DNA of 64,000 nt from Cellulophaga fucicola (GTDB taxonomy: Bacteria > Bacteroidota > Bacteroidia > Flavobacteriales > Flavobacteriaceae): assembly GCF_900119145.1 (NCBI RefSeq), contig NZ_FPIY01000003.1:96644-160643 (forward strand). Direction: 5' to 3'. The notes beneath the pieces are model-generated. The model worked only from the letters and a program-made list of their open reading frames with translations, was not told the DNA's origin and searched no databases. The position numbers were made by a program, and so were the translations under genes. Below are positions 1 to 9,252 of the stretch, one piece after another (the first letter of the stretch is position 1; the number at the start of each line of letters is the position of its first letter).

Positions 1-23
1 ACCACGAGGAAGACGCCAGCATA

Positions 24-365
24 ATGATGAAGAAAGATAAGGAAGAGCTGCGCAACTGGATAGATAACTTAGAATTTATAGCTGAAGAGCTGGCTTATTT
101 AATGGAGATTGAAGAACGCATTGCCAATAACAAAGCTATACACCAAGAACTAATAGAACTAAAGCAAGAGAACACAGATAAACTAGCAGAACTGCGCAGA
201 TATAATAATTCTACGCTAAGCAACTTAGAGTGCGACACTATGGAGTGCGATGCTTTTTATCTTGAAAATCACGAATCTAAAAGAAATGCTTACTTGGAGT
301 ACATTAAAAAGTACAGACAAACCAAAACAAAAACATTTTCTATGATTTTACTTAAAGCTAAATAA
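24..365 (+). CDS. hypothetical coiled-coil protein, possibly 5'-truncated by window edge
   Basis: I do not recognise this protein. It is 113 residues from the first ATG, highly charged and rich in Glu, Lys and Leu, so most of it (about residues 5-65) is predicted helix or coiled coil. There is no signal peptide or membrane segment. The reading frame is open from base 3 to this ATG with no stop, so the true start may lie left of the window and this may be only the C-terminal part of a longer protein. It is followed by a clear rho-independent terminator, which supports it as the end of a real transcript. Confidence 0.5.
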   Translation: MMKKDKEELRNWIDNLEFIAEELAYLMEIEERIANNKAIHQELIELKQENTDKLAELRRYNNSTLSNLECDTMECDAFYLENHESKRNAYLEYIKKYRQTKTKTFSMILLKAK

Positions 366-434
366 TTTATATAAGAAGGTTTTAAATAAGTTGATCCTTC
401 TTACTATAACTAGGTTTTGCATTTAGGCCTAGAT

Positions 435-472
435 AGAACACAACGGTGGGGGCTGTTGTGTTCTTTTTTTTT
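435..472 (+). terminator. rho-independent terminator of the first gene
   Basis: A perfect 10-bp stem (AGAACACAAC / GTTGTGTTCT) with a 10-nt G-rich loop is followed by a run of nine T. The T-run is only on the plus-strand side, so it ends the leftward gene and does not serve the convergent ABC operon. Confidence 0.85.
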
Positions 473-479
473 ATGACTT

Positions 480-1142
480 TTATATTTTTCTTCCGTCTAA
501 TAAATTTATAGTTCTAGATCCGTATGTAGCATTTTTTTCTGAATGTGTTACTTGTACAATCGTAACTCCGTCTTTATTCAATTCTTTAAAAATCTCCATT
601 ATTTCTTCTCCCTGCTTAGAGTTTAAATTCCCTGTTGGTTCATCTGCTAAAATAAGTTTAGGACTAGAAATTAAAGCTCTTGCTATACCAACTAATTGCT
701 GCTGCCCACCACTAAGCTGACTAGGAAATAGGTTTTGCTTACCAACAATATTAAATTTATCTAGCATATCTGCTACCAACGCTTTGCGTTCTGACGAGCT
801 ATACTTTTTATACAACAAAGGCATTTCTAAGTTTTCATACACCGTAAGCTCATCTAATAAATGATATGCCTGAAAAACAAACCCAATATATTGTTTGTAC
901 AAATTAGAACGATGCTTTTCTTTTAAGCTATGTACCGGTTCATCTAAAAAATTATATTCGCCCTCATTAAAAACATCTAACATACCAATTATGTTAAGTA
1001 AGGTAGATTTTCCTGAACCAGACGGCCCCATAATAGAAATAAACTCGCCTTCTTCTACTTTTAAATTGATGTCTTTTAGCAAAAAAATCTTTTGTCCGCC
1101 AGACTGTACCCACTTGTATATATTGTTTAATTCTAATAACAT
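480..1142 (-). CDS. ABC transporter ATP-binding protein (LolD/MacB type), last gene of the permease array
   Basis: This is a 220-residue nucleotide-binding subunit expected to power FtsX/MacB-type permeases at the inner membrane. The Walker A motif GPSGSGKST is near residue 40, followed by a Q-loop (FVFQAYHLLDELT), Walker B (LILADEPTGNL) and an H-loop (VTHS). The signature region reads LSGGQQQLVGIARA. The usual Arg after GGQQQ is Leu and the following Ala is Gly, unlike the ATPase at the other end of the array (LSGGQQQRVAIARA). It starts 10 bp after the stop of the adjacent permease, so it is almost certainly co-transcribed. The substrate is unknown. Confidence 0.9.
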   Translation of the reverse strand: MLLELNNIYKWVQSGGQKIFLLKDINLKVEEGEFISIMGPSGSGKSTLLNIIGMLDVFNEGEYNFLDEPVHSLKEKHRSNLYKQYIGFVFQAYHLLDELTVYENLEMPLLYKKYSSSERKALVADMLDKFNIVGKQNLFPSQLSGGQQQLVGIARALISSPKLILADEPTGNLNSKQGEEIMEIFKELNKDGVTIVQVTHSEKNATYGSRTINLLDGRKI

Positions 1143-1152
1143 AATTTGTATT

Positions 1153-3597
1153 TTATTCTGTTCGTAAACTTTTTATTGGGTTTTTTGTTGATGAAATATA
1201 GGTACGCACACCCATAATTAACATTGCAATTAATAGCATTATAACTCCACTTACTGCAAAAATCCACCAACTTAATTTTGTTTTATGTGCAAAATCTTGC
1301 AGCCAATAATCTATACCAAAATAAGCTATTGGGGCAGCAATAATAAAGGCAATTAATACCAAGCTTAAAAACTCTTTACTTAACAATACATTTAGCTCTA
1401 GTAAAGATGCCCCTAATACTTTGCGTATCCCTATCTCTTTGGTTCTGCGCTCTGTAGTATAAACCACAAGACCTAATAACCCTAAACAACTAATTACAAT
1501 AGCCAAACCGGTAGCCCAATTAAGTAACAAAGCTGTTTTACGTTCTTGACTGTAAAAACGTTTTATAGTATTATCCATAAAAACAAGCTCAAAAGGTTCA
1601 TCTGTATACACCTCATTCCAGGCACTTTCTAATTTTTTAGTGGTAACTGGTAAATTTTCCCCGTTTACGTTTGCAAAAGAGATGTGAAACGTTTTAAAAC
1701 TACTATTTGCTCCGCCTGTACCTACAAAAGCCAACGGTTTAATTGCTGTTTTTAAGGAACGCTGATTAAAATCTTTCATAACACCAACAATTGGGTTTTG
1801 CTCACCATCAGCTTTAATAATTTTACCCAAAGCATCTTCTGGTTTTTTAAACCCTAGCATACGCATATAGGTTTGGTTTATTACGTATTCTGTAATACTG
1901 TCATTGTTTTGTTTTCTACCTGCAAGTAGTTCTATTCCGTAAATATCTAAATAGTTTTTATCTCCATATAGCAATTGCAATTCTGTATGCACAGGTGCGT
2001 TGGTATCATCAAAATAACTAGTATTTGTGGCGCTGGTACTAAAAGATGCTGGCGGATATTCTGCTAAACTAACTTTATTTACTTCTGGTATTGCTTTTAT
2101 TTTTGTTAACAAGCGTTGTTGTTTTTCTGGCGTCATAGCAAACCAAGGCGCTCTTACAGATGCTATGGCTTCGGTTTTAAAACCCATATCTTTTTGCAAT
2201 AAAAATGATATTTGCTTACCCACTAAAAGCGTAGCTATTATAAAAACCTGTGCTATTATAAACTGAAAAACAGTTAGGTATTTGCGTAACGATGTTTTAT
2301 CATTAGTTGCAATAATTTGATTTTTTAACACCGCTATTGGTTTAAAATGAGAAAGCACTACTGCCGGATAAAACCCAGATAAAAACGTAACAGCTAATAG
2401 CAATAAAACAACAAATATTATTACCGTTGGCTCTGCAAATAACTCTGAACTTAAACCTGCTGGTATATAGTCTGAAAAAATATTTAACAACCAAAAAGAA
2501 AGTACAATAGACACAATTGCAGCACAGGTGGTTAATAAAAATGTTTCTCCTAAAAACTGATAAATTAGTTGTTTTTTAGATCCTCCTAATGTTTTTCTAA
2601 CACCTATTTCTTTTGCTCTTTGTGTAGCTTGTGCTGTATTTAAGTTGATAAAATTTATACTACCTAACAGCAGTAAAAAAAGAGCAACACAACCTAAACT
2701 TATTAAAACCGATTTACTTGCTAGCTCAGAGTCAAAATCAAAAGTATAGTAATTGGTATCAAAATGCATTTTTTGTAATGGTTGCATATAAAACTTACGT
2801 TCATTACCAAACTCTGCTTCATTAGGATCTTTATGTTCTTTTGCCAACTTATTTAGTGCAAGCTGTACATTTTTGGCATTTGCATTTTTACTTGTTTTTA
2901 TAAATAATTGTGAGGCCGAGTTTGTTCCGTTCCAATTGCTACTTAAAACTGCGCTTGTCATATCTGACTGGTGAGCAGTTTTTAATGATATAAACTCTTC
3001 AAAAACAATATCTGTACGCTCTGTAAAATTAGCTACAACTCCAGTTACTTGCATATTTATAGTATCATTGTACACCATATGAGCACCAATTATATCTGTA
3101 TAGTTGGTATTTGGAAAATATTTTTTAGCCCTTTTTTCTGATAGTACTAACTGATTTGGACTCTCTAGCGCACTTTCTTTAGAGCCAGCCAACCATCTAT
3201 ATTTAAATACATTAAAAAAACCTTTATCGGCATAAATAACATAATCCGGATTTTTAAATGTTTTATCTGTAACTGTATTTTTTATGTGTAACGGATACGT
3301 AGTTAAAAAAGGGGCAACAGCAGCCAAACTAGCCGAGTTTTGTTTTAAGGCATCACCCAAAGGAAATGAAACTCCCGGATTGTAAAAACTCCCTTCTGGT
3401 GTTACAAACTCTGTTGTTACTCTGTATATATAATCTTTATCTGGATGAAATTTATCAAAAGTAAAATCGTAATACACCATTAAACCTATAACAAAAGACA
3501 CGCTTAGGCCAATAGCCAAACTACTAATCTTAATTAAAGAAAAGAGCTTATTATTCCATAGATTTCTAAACGCTATTTTAAAATAATTCTTAATCAT
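1153..3597 (-). CDS. FtsX/MacB-family ABC permease (array member 6)
   Basis: This is an 814-residue double MacB-like permease. One N-terminal membrane helix (about residues 22-43) is followed by a large periplasmic MacB_PCD domain and three helices of a first FtsX domain (about 293-413). A fifth helix (about 440-460), a second periplasmic domain and three C-terminal helices (about 690-800) complete it. Cytoplasmic coupling segments AKEIGVRKTLGGS and TKEIGIRKVLGAS follow the first helix of each FtsX domain. The tail NPIKSLRTE is nearly identical in most sister permeases. Family members transmit ATP-driven movement to the periplasm rather than moving solute through the membrane. The gap to the upstream permease is 34 bp. 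Confidence 0.92.
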   Translation of the reverse strand: MIKNYFKIAFRNLWNNKLFSLIKISSLAIGLSVSFVIGLMVYYDFTFDKFHPDKDYIYRVTTEFVTPEGSFYNPGVSFPLGDALKQNSASLAAVAPFLTTYPLHIKNTVTDKTFKNPDYVIYADKGFFNVFKYRWLAGSKESALESPNQLVLSEKRAKKYFPNTNYTDIIGAHMVYNDTINMQVTGVVANFTERTDIVFEEFISLKTAHQSDMTSAVLSSNWNGTNSASQLFIKTSKNANAKNVQLALNKLAKEHKDPNEAEFGNERKFYMQPLQKMHFDTNYYTFDFDSELASKSVLISLGCVALFLLLLGSINFINLNTAQATQRAKEIGVRKTLGGSKKQLIYQFLGETFLLTTCAAIVSIVLSFWLLNIFSDYIPAGLSSELFAEPTVIIFVVLLLLAVTFLSGFYPAVVLSHFKPIAVLKNQIIATNDKTSLRKYLTVFQFIIAQVFIIATLLVGKQISFLLQKDMGFKTEAIASVRAPWFAMTPEKQQRLLTKIKAIPEVNKVSLAEYPPASFSTSATNTSYFDDTNAPVHTELQLLYGDKNYLDIYGIELLAGRKQNNDSITEYVINQTYMRMLGFKKPEDALGKIIKADGEQNPIVGVMKDFNQRSLKTAIKPLAFVGTGGANSSFKTFHISFANVNGENLPVTTKKLESAWNEVYTDEPFELVFMDNTIKRFYSQERKTALLLNWATGLAIVISCLGLLGLVVYTTERRTKEIGIRKVLGASLLELNVLLSKEFLSLVLIAFIIAAPIAYFGIDYWLQDFAHKTKLSWWIFAVSGVIMLLIAMLIMGVRTYISSTKNPIKSLRTE

Positions 3598-3631
3598 AAT
3601 GTTCTTGTATTAATGATCTTTTCTATAACTT

Positions 3632-6049
3632 TTACTCGTCTTTTAATGCATCTACCGGATTAGCTAAAGCAGCTTTTAGACTTTGCCAACTTACAGTAAG
3701 TAGTGCAATTACTAAAGCGGTACATCCTGCAACAGCAAAAACCCACCAGCTTATTGCTGTTCTATACGCAAAACCCTCTAACCATTTAAGCATAGTAAAC
3801 CAGGAAATTGGTACAGCAACTATAAAAGCTAACGTTATCCACTTAACAAAATCCTTATTTAACGTAGCTAAAATATTTACAATATTAGCTCCGTTTACTT
3901 TACGAACTCCAATTTCCTTTCTTCGTTGTACAACAGTATATGATGTAAGGCCAAATAAGCCCATAGATGCAATTAAAATTGCTAGAACCGTAAAGATTAA
4001 GAATGCACTTCCAAAATTTTTATCTTCGTTATATTGAGACTGAAACTCTTTGTCTAAAAAAGTGTAATTGAACACATTTTGAGCATATGCATTATCCCAA
4101 ATATTTTCTACCTTTTTTAAAACAGTACCAAAGCCTGCTACCGACGTAACACTTTTATCGAACTTAACCAACAGGTTATTCTTATCTTCATAGTGTCTAA
4201 TTAGAATTGGTTCTATTGCCGTTTTTAAACCAAAATGATGGTAATCCTTAATTACTCCAGAAATAACCCAATCTTCTCCCCAAAACTTTACCGTTTCATC
4301 AACGGCCTCTGCTAGGTTGGCAATTTGCATATGCTTTGCCATTTTCTCATTAATGACTATTTTATTGCTACTCCTTTTTGCTGTTTCTAAAAAAGAACTT
4401 CCAGCAACAAACTCCATATCTAAAAGATTAAAATAACCTGGACTTACGTTATAGGTATAAAATATTCTATTCTCATCTACTGTACCATTAGGGAACGTAA
4501 TACCCACTGTAGAAGACAAATTATCATAACCGCCTCCTGGGTATGTCTCCGCAGAAACTACATTTTTTACATATGGTAATTTTCGTAATTCAGATTCAAA
4601 TAATTTATTATCTCTTTTTAGTACAGAGTCTTTACTTTTACTTAAAACCTCCCAATTAAATGCAACCACGTGATCTAAATTTGCTCCTATAGGCTGATTT
4701 TCTAAAAATTTAATTTGTTTAGCTACTACAATAGTGCCTATAAGCAATACAATTGTTGCAAAAAACTGAGTTATAATAAGACCTTTTCTAATATTAAGTC
4801 CGTTAGAAGAAGCTCTTACTTTTCCTTTTAAAGCTACAACAGGAGAATAACCACTTAATATAATTGCAGGATATAATCCTGATAAAACCGTACCTAAAAA
4901 AATAAAACCGAGGTAGGGAAGCAAGCCTAATACTACAGCTGAATTTACAATTAAATCTTCACCTGTATAACTATTAAAAAAGGGTAATGTAAATACAACA
5001 ACTATTGTAGCTATTACAATTGCAATACAATTAATAAGAACAGATTCTAATAAAGATTGAAAAATAAGTTGTGGTCTTTGGGCTCCAGAAACTTTTCGTA
5101 TTCCTATTTCCTTAGCACGTTCTAAAGATTTTGTAGTTGCAAGATTAACATAATTAAGCCACGATAATATTAAAATTATAAATGCAATAGCCAATAAAAA
5201 CTTTACTCTACTTTCGCTACCATTAGCTTCTGCTTCATACGGCTTATTAGAATTTAAATGGATGCTTTCTAAAGACTCTATATTATGACGTTCATCTAAA
5301 TCGTCTTCAAAATTAGTTTTAATTATTTTTTGTTGTAAAGCATCTATATCAGTATTTTTATTAACCTTTATATATGTAAAAAAATTATTCTGACTCCAAT
5401 TAGGTTCATATTGTCTAGGAATAGCCTTCCACGTTTTTAAGGTCTCAAAAGAAACTAGAAAATTGTTTTTTATGTGTGTGTTTTTAGGAATATCCTTTAA
5501 TATCCCTGTAACCGTAACTGTTGTTTCACCTTTCCAAAAGATAGAAAGGGTTTTACCTATAGGACTCTCTTTACCAAATATTTTTTCAGCTAGATTTTCT
5601 TGTAATACTATACTATTAGGAGCTGCTAGCGCATCTTTTACATCTCCTTTTACCAACGGATAATCAAAAACACTAAAGAATGAAGGATCTACAATTGCTC
5701 CTTTATTGCCCTCAAAAACTTCATTTTCATTAATAAAAGTAGTCTTTTGAAGATGAAAAAAACGAACATATTCCTTTATTTCAGGGAATTCTTTTTTTAA
5801 GGTTGGTCCACTTAAATTGTAACTCTGTGCATCTCCAGGAGAAAATGTGTTTCCTTCCAAATAATCCATATACACACGGTATACGTTTTCTGAACCATTA
5901 AACTTGTCGTAATTACGCTCATTAGCAACGTACATCATAATTAATACAAAAGATGCTATCCCTACAGATAAACCCATTATATTAATAAAAGAGTATAGCT
6001 TATTCTTTAACAAGAATCTTGAAGCAATTTTTAAATATAAATTGTACAT
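3632..6049 (-). CDS. FtsX/MacB-family ABC permease (array member 5)
   Basis: An 805-residue permease with the same duplicated plan of eight helices and two periplasmic MacB_PCD domains. The FtsX coupling segments are AKEIGIRKVSGAQ near residue 315 and RKEIGVRKVNGAN near residue 715. It is the most divergent member at its C-terminus, ending NPVDALKDE where its sisters end NPxKSLRTE or RAE. It lies 14 bp downstream of the next permease and 34 bp upstream of the following one, so it belongs to one transcription unit with them. No ATPase domain is present, so it must use one of the two ATPases at the array ends. Confidence 0.92.
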   Translation of the reverse strand: MYNLYLKIASRFLLKNKLYSFINIMGLSVGIASFVLIMMYVANERNYDKFNGSENVYRVYMDYLEGNTFSPGDAQSYNLSGPTLKKEFPEIKEYVRFFHLQKTTFINENEVFEGNKGAIVDPSFFSVFDYPLVKGDVKDALAAPNSIVLQENLAEKIFGKESPIGKTLSIFWKGETTVTVTGILKDIPKNTHIKNNFLVSFETLKTWKAIPRQYEPNWSQNNFFTYIKVNKNTDIDALQQKIIKTNFEDDLDERHNIESLESIHLNSNKPYEAEANGSESRVKFLLAIAFIILILSWLNYVNLATTKSLERAKEIGIRKVSGAQRPQLIFQSLLESVLINCIAIVIATIVVVFTLPFFNSYTGEDLIVNSAVVLGLLPYLGFIFLGTVLSGLYPAIILSGYSPVVALKGKVRASSNGLNIRKGLIITQFFATIVLLIGTIVVAKQIKFLENQPIGANLDHVVAFNWEVLSKSKDSVLKRDNKLFESELRKLPYVKNVVSAETYPGGGYDNLSSTVGITFPNGTVDENRIFYTYNVSPGYFNLLDMEFVAGSSFLETAKRSSNKIVINEKMAKHMQIANLAEAVDETVKFWGEDWVISGVIKDYHHFGLKTAIEPILIRHYEDKNNLLVKFDKSVTSVAGFGTVLKKVENIWDNAYAQNVFNYTFLDKEFQSQYNEDKNFGSAFLIFTVLAILIASMGLFGLTSYTVVQRRKEIGVRKVNGANIVNILATLNKDFVKWITLAFIVAVPISWFTMLKWLEGFAYRTAISWWVFAVAGCTALVIALLTVSWQSLKAALANPVDALKDE

Positions 6050-6063
6050 AGATTATTTTATAA

Positions 6064-8451
6064 TTACTCTGTTCGCAAACTTTTTATTGGATTTGCTGTT
6101 GCTGCTTTAATAGCTTGAAAACTTACTGTTATTAGCGCTATAATAACAGCACACATACCTGCTATAAAGAATACCAACCAACCAATATCTATTCTATACG
6201 CAAACTCTTGCAACCATTTTTGCATAAGTATATACGCAACCGGAAAAGCAACTAACAGTGATACTATTACTAGTTTTAAAAAGTCTGCAGAAAGCATTTG
6301 TGTAATTCCTAAGACACTTGCCCCAAGTACTTTTCTAACTCCAATTTCTTTTTTACGTTGTTCTGCTGTAAAAGCTGCCAGTCCAAATAAGCCTAAACAA
6401 GCAACAAAGATGGCTAGTAAACAGAATAAGAGTCCAACTTTAGCTATTTTACGATCTTGAGCATATAATTGTTCCATATTCTTATCTAAAAATGTATAAT
6501 CAAAACTAGAGTCTGGAGATACTTTAGCATAAGCAGCCTCTAATTGCTGCATTGTATTAGTTACAGAAACACTATTAAAACGCACCAATAAATAAGATTT
6601 AGGCTCGTAGTTGTTATTATGAAACGCATAAGCCCCAACAGGTTTGTGTAAAGACTCAAAATTAAAATCGTCTACAACACCAATTATTGTTGCTCCGTCT
6701 CCTAATTGCATATCTACTTTTTTACCAATTGCTTCCTCTGGTGTATATCCTAAATAATCTATTGCTTTTTTGTTTAAAACAACATCTACAAGAGTATCTC
6801 CTTCTTGCTTTAAATTTGGCAGCTTTTTACCCGCCAAAAGCTTTAATTGCAATACATCTAAAACACTTGCATCAGATACGTTTGTTTGTATGCCTTTACC
6901 ATTTTCATCTTGATCGTTTTTATGGATTGTTCTTCCACTAACTTCCATCCCAGGGAAACCTTGCGCTAAACCAACCTCTAAAACAGAACTTACTCTTTTT
7001 ACCTCTTCTGCCAAGGCGTGCTTATTATTATATGTTTTTATGGCTGCAGTAGATACTGCAACAACATTTTGCGGAGTATAGCCTAAGTCTTTATTTTTCA
7101 TAAATTCCAACTGCTGGTATACTACCAACACTCCCACAATTAAAACTACTGAAGCAGTAAACTGTAGTACTACTAATGCTTTTCTAATTACTGAATTGCC
7201 AACCATTCTGTTTGCTGGTTTTAATATAGAACTTGGCGAAAAACCAGATAAGTAAAATGCAGGGTAAGACCCCGCAACCAAAGTAGTTATAAGCCAAACC
7301 AAAAACATCCCTAAAATAAAGTCTGGTTTTAAAAGAAAACTAAACTCTAAATTACCATCTGTTAATGTATTAAAAACCGGAATTATAGCTACAGATAATA
7401 ACACACCAATACATAATGCAATTAAAGTTAATAGCCCTGTTTCTGCATAAAACCTGGCAATTAAATTTTTAGACGATGCACCTAACGTTTTATTTATGCC
7501 CACATCTTTTGCTCTTTTTTGAGAACGAGCGGTCATCAAATTCATATAATTAACACACGCTATAAGTAAAATAAGTAATGCTAAAAACGATAAATTTTTA
7601 ATTTCAGAAATATTTCCAGGTCTAGAAGTATAGCTATTTGTATAGTCTTTAGAGTATAAATGCACCTGATCTAAAGGCTGTAAAGAAAGTGTATACCACT
7701 GTCCTTCTTTATCTATATTTTTATCTATAATTTGTTGTATTTGATTTTTTAAAGACGATTTAGATGTATTTTCTTTTAGTTGTACATAAGTTTCGAAACT
7801 AGAATTACCCCAACTTGGTTCTTTATAAAAATATGTAGTATTAAATGATGCTATTAAATTAGCATCTATGGTACTATTTTTTGCATAATCTACATAAACA
7901 CCCGTAACCTCTAACTCTGTTTTATCATCAACCTTTATAGTTTTACCCATTGGGTCTTGCTCTCCAAAATATTTTTTAGCTGCACTAACAGATAAAACAA
8001 CTGTATTAGGCCTACTTAAAGCAGACGCCGCATTACCCTTAACAAACTCGGTTTCAAAAATTGAAAACAATTCTTGATCGCACCAAAACAATCTTTTTTC
8101 AAGAAAATTACTGTTGTTCGCTTTTATAAAAGCAGTTTCTCCAAAACTATGCTGCAACATTCTTGCCGCGTGTTTTACTGTTGGCAATTCGGATTTTAAA
8201 GCTGGCGCAACTGCAGCTGGTGCAGTAGCCATAATTTCTTTATCAAAAGCATCGCCAGTTGTATTAACCAAAACCCTGTATATGTCTTTGTTGTTTTTAT
8301 ACTGTGTATCGTAACTTTTCTCAAAAGTGATAAAAGAGAACAACAGAATAGCTATTGTTAAACCAATAGATAGCCCTAAAATGTTTAATACAGAAAACAT
8401 TTTGTCCATTTTTAAGCTTCGCCAAGCTATTTTTATATGATTTTTAAACAT
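6064..8451 (-). CDS. FtsX/MacB-family ABC permease (array member 4)
   Basis: A 795-residue permease starting MFKNHIKIAWRSL, the N-terminal signature shared by the array. It has TM1, a periplasmic MacB_PCD domain, three helices carrying AKDVGINKTLGAS, a fifth helix, a second periplasmic domain and three C-terminal helices carrying KKEIGVRKVLGAS. It ends NPIKSLRTE. The Arg-to-Asn change in the first coupling segment (GINK for GVRK) is a small departure from the sisters. It follows the DUF2807 gene by 22 bp. Confidence 0.92.
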   Translation of the reverse strand: MFKNHIKIAWRSLKMDKMFSVLNILGLSIGLTIAILLFSFITFEKSYDTQYKNNKDIYRVLVNTTGDAFDKEIMATAPAAVAPALKSELPTVKHAARMLQHSFGETAFIKANNSNFLEKRLFWCDQELFSIFETEFVKGNAASALSRPNTVVLSVSAAKKYFGEQDPMGKTIKVDDKTELEVTGVYVDYAKNSTIDANLIASFNTTYFYKEPSWGNSSFETYVQLKENTSKSSLKNQIQQIIDKNIDKEGQWYTLSLQPLDQVHLYSKDYTNSYTSRPGNISEIKNLSFLALLILLIACVNYMNLMTARSQKRAKDVGINKTLGASSKNLIARFYAETGLLTLIALCIGVLLSVAIIPVFNTLTDGNLEFSFLLKPDFILGMFLVWLITTLVAGSYPAFYLSGFSPSSILKPANRMVGNSVIRKALVVLQFTASVVLIVGVLVVYQQLEFMKNKDLGYTPQNVVAVSTAAIKTYNNKHALAEEVKRVSSVLEVGLAQGFPGMEVSGRTIHKNDQDENGKGIQTNVSDASVLDVLQLKLLAGKKLPNLKQEGDTLVDVVLNKKAIDYLGYTPEEAIGKKVDMQLGDGATIIGVVDDFNFESLHKPVGAYAFHNNNYEPKSYLLVRFNSVSVTNTMQQLEAAYAKVSPDSSFDYTFLDKNMEQLYAQDRKIAKVGLLFCLLAIFVACLGLFGLAAFTAEQRKKEIGVRKVLGASVLGITQMLSADFLKLVIVSLLVAFPVAYILMQKWLQEFAYRIDIGWLVFFIAGMCAVIIALITVSFQAIKAATANPIKSLRTE

Positions 8452-8473
8452 AATTTTTCAGTTTTACATAAGA

Positions 8474-9226
8474 CTATTGTATTCTGTGTATTGTTGCCTC
8501 ACCTATAATTAGCCCTTTATCTAATTCTGGGTTTCCTTGGTAAGCAACAGTTGCTTCACCATAAGCTGTAACTTTTAATCTTTTAGAAACCTGTACACGG
8601 TAACTACCCTCACCATAAGCCGTAATCTTTGTGGTTTCATTTTTTATACCCAAAGTGTTAATTGTAGTTTCGCCGTAAGCTGTAATTTTTAGGTCTTGCA
8701 CATTACCCTTTTTTATTTCTAGGAAACTCTCGCCATATATTGTTGCGTGTAATTCTTTAAGGTCCGTATCATATAAAAACACTTGTGATTCTCCATATAT
8801 TTTTAAGCGTAACTTTTTTTGAGTAAATGTGCTTTTACATATTATAGTTTCTTCTCCTCGTAACGACAATTCTTCTATTTCCTTATACGTTACAATAGCT
8901 TTTACTACTGTTCCTTTGTAAATAGATTTACGTTGTTTATACCCGTTTTTATTAGTTTTTTCACTTTTAGTATATTCTTTTGCTCCTTCTAAATACACAC
9001 GTAAAGTTTTACCAGAAACCTCAATATTTATCTTATGCTCTTCTACTGTGCTACTTTCTATTGTAACACTTTCTGTTGCTCCTTCTACAAAAGTTACTTG
9101 TATATGCGGACTAACAATTACTTTGTTAAAGGCCGCTACGTTGGTTACATTATTTTGTGCTATAGCACTCACACTCATCACTACGAAAAAAAGTGATGCT
9201 AGTTTTTTTATTTGATTGATTTTCAT
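8474..9226 (-). CDS. DUF2807-family exported beta-helix-like protein inside the permease array
   Basis: A 250-residue secreted protein. I place the start at MKINQIKKLASLFFV because it gives a clean signal peptide ending near AIAQ and removes a long overlap with the upstream permease. An upstream ATG in frame exists but would run about 170 bp into that gene. The C-terminal half has short repeating strands (IYGESQVF, IYGESFLEI, AYGETTIN, AYGEGSY, AYGEATV) spaced about 18-22 residues, typical of the stacked GIN/DUF2807 fold. These proteins are periplasmic or surface-exposed, with no known activity. Its position between two permeases, 26 and 22 bp away, suggests a periplasmic partner or sensor of the system. 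Confidence 0.82.
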   Translation of the reverse strand: MKINQIKKLASLFFVVMSVSAIAQNNVTNVAAFNKVIVSPHIQVTFVEGATESVTIESSTVEEHKINIEVSGKTLRVYLEGAKEYTKSEKTNKNGYKQRKSIYKGTVVKAIVTYKEIEELSLRGEETIICKSTFTQKKLRLKIYGESQVFLYDTDLKELHATIYGESFLEIKKGNVQDLKITAYGETTINTLGIKNETTKITAYGEGSYRVQVSKRLKVTAYGEATVAYQGNPELDKGLIIGEATIHRIQ

Positions 9227-9252
9227 ATGTTCTATTTTTTTGATTGATGAAT

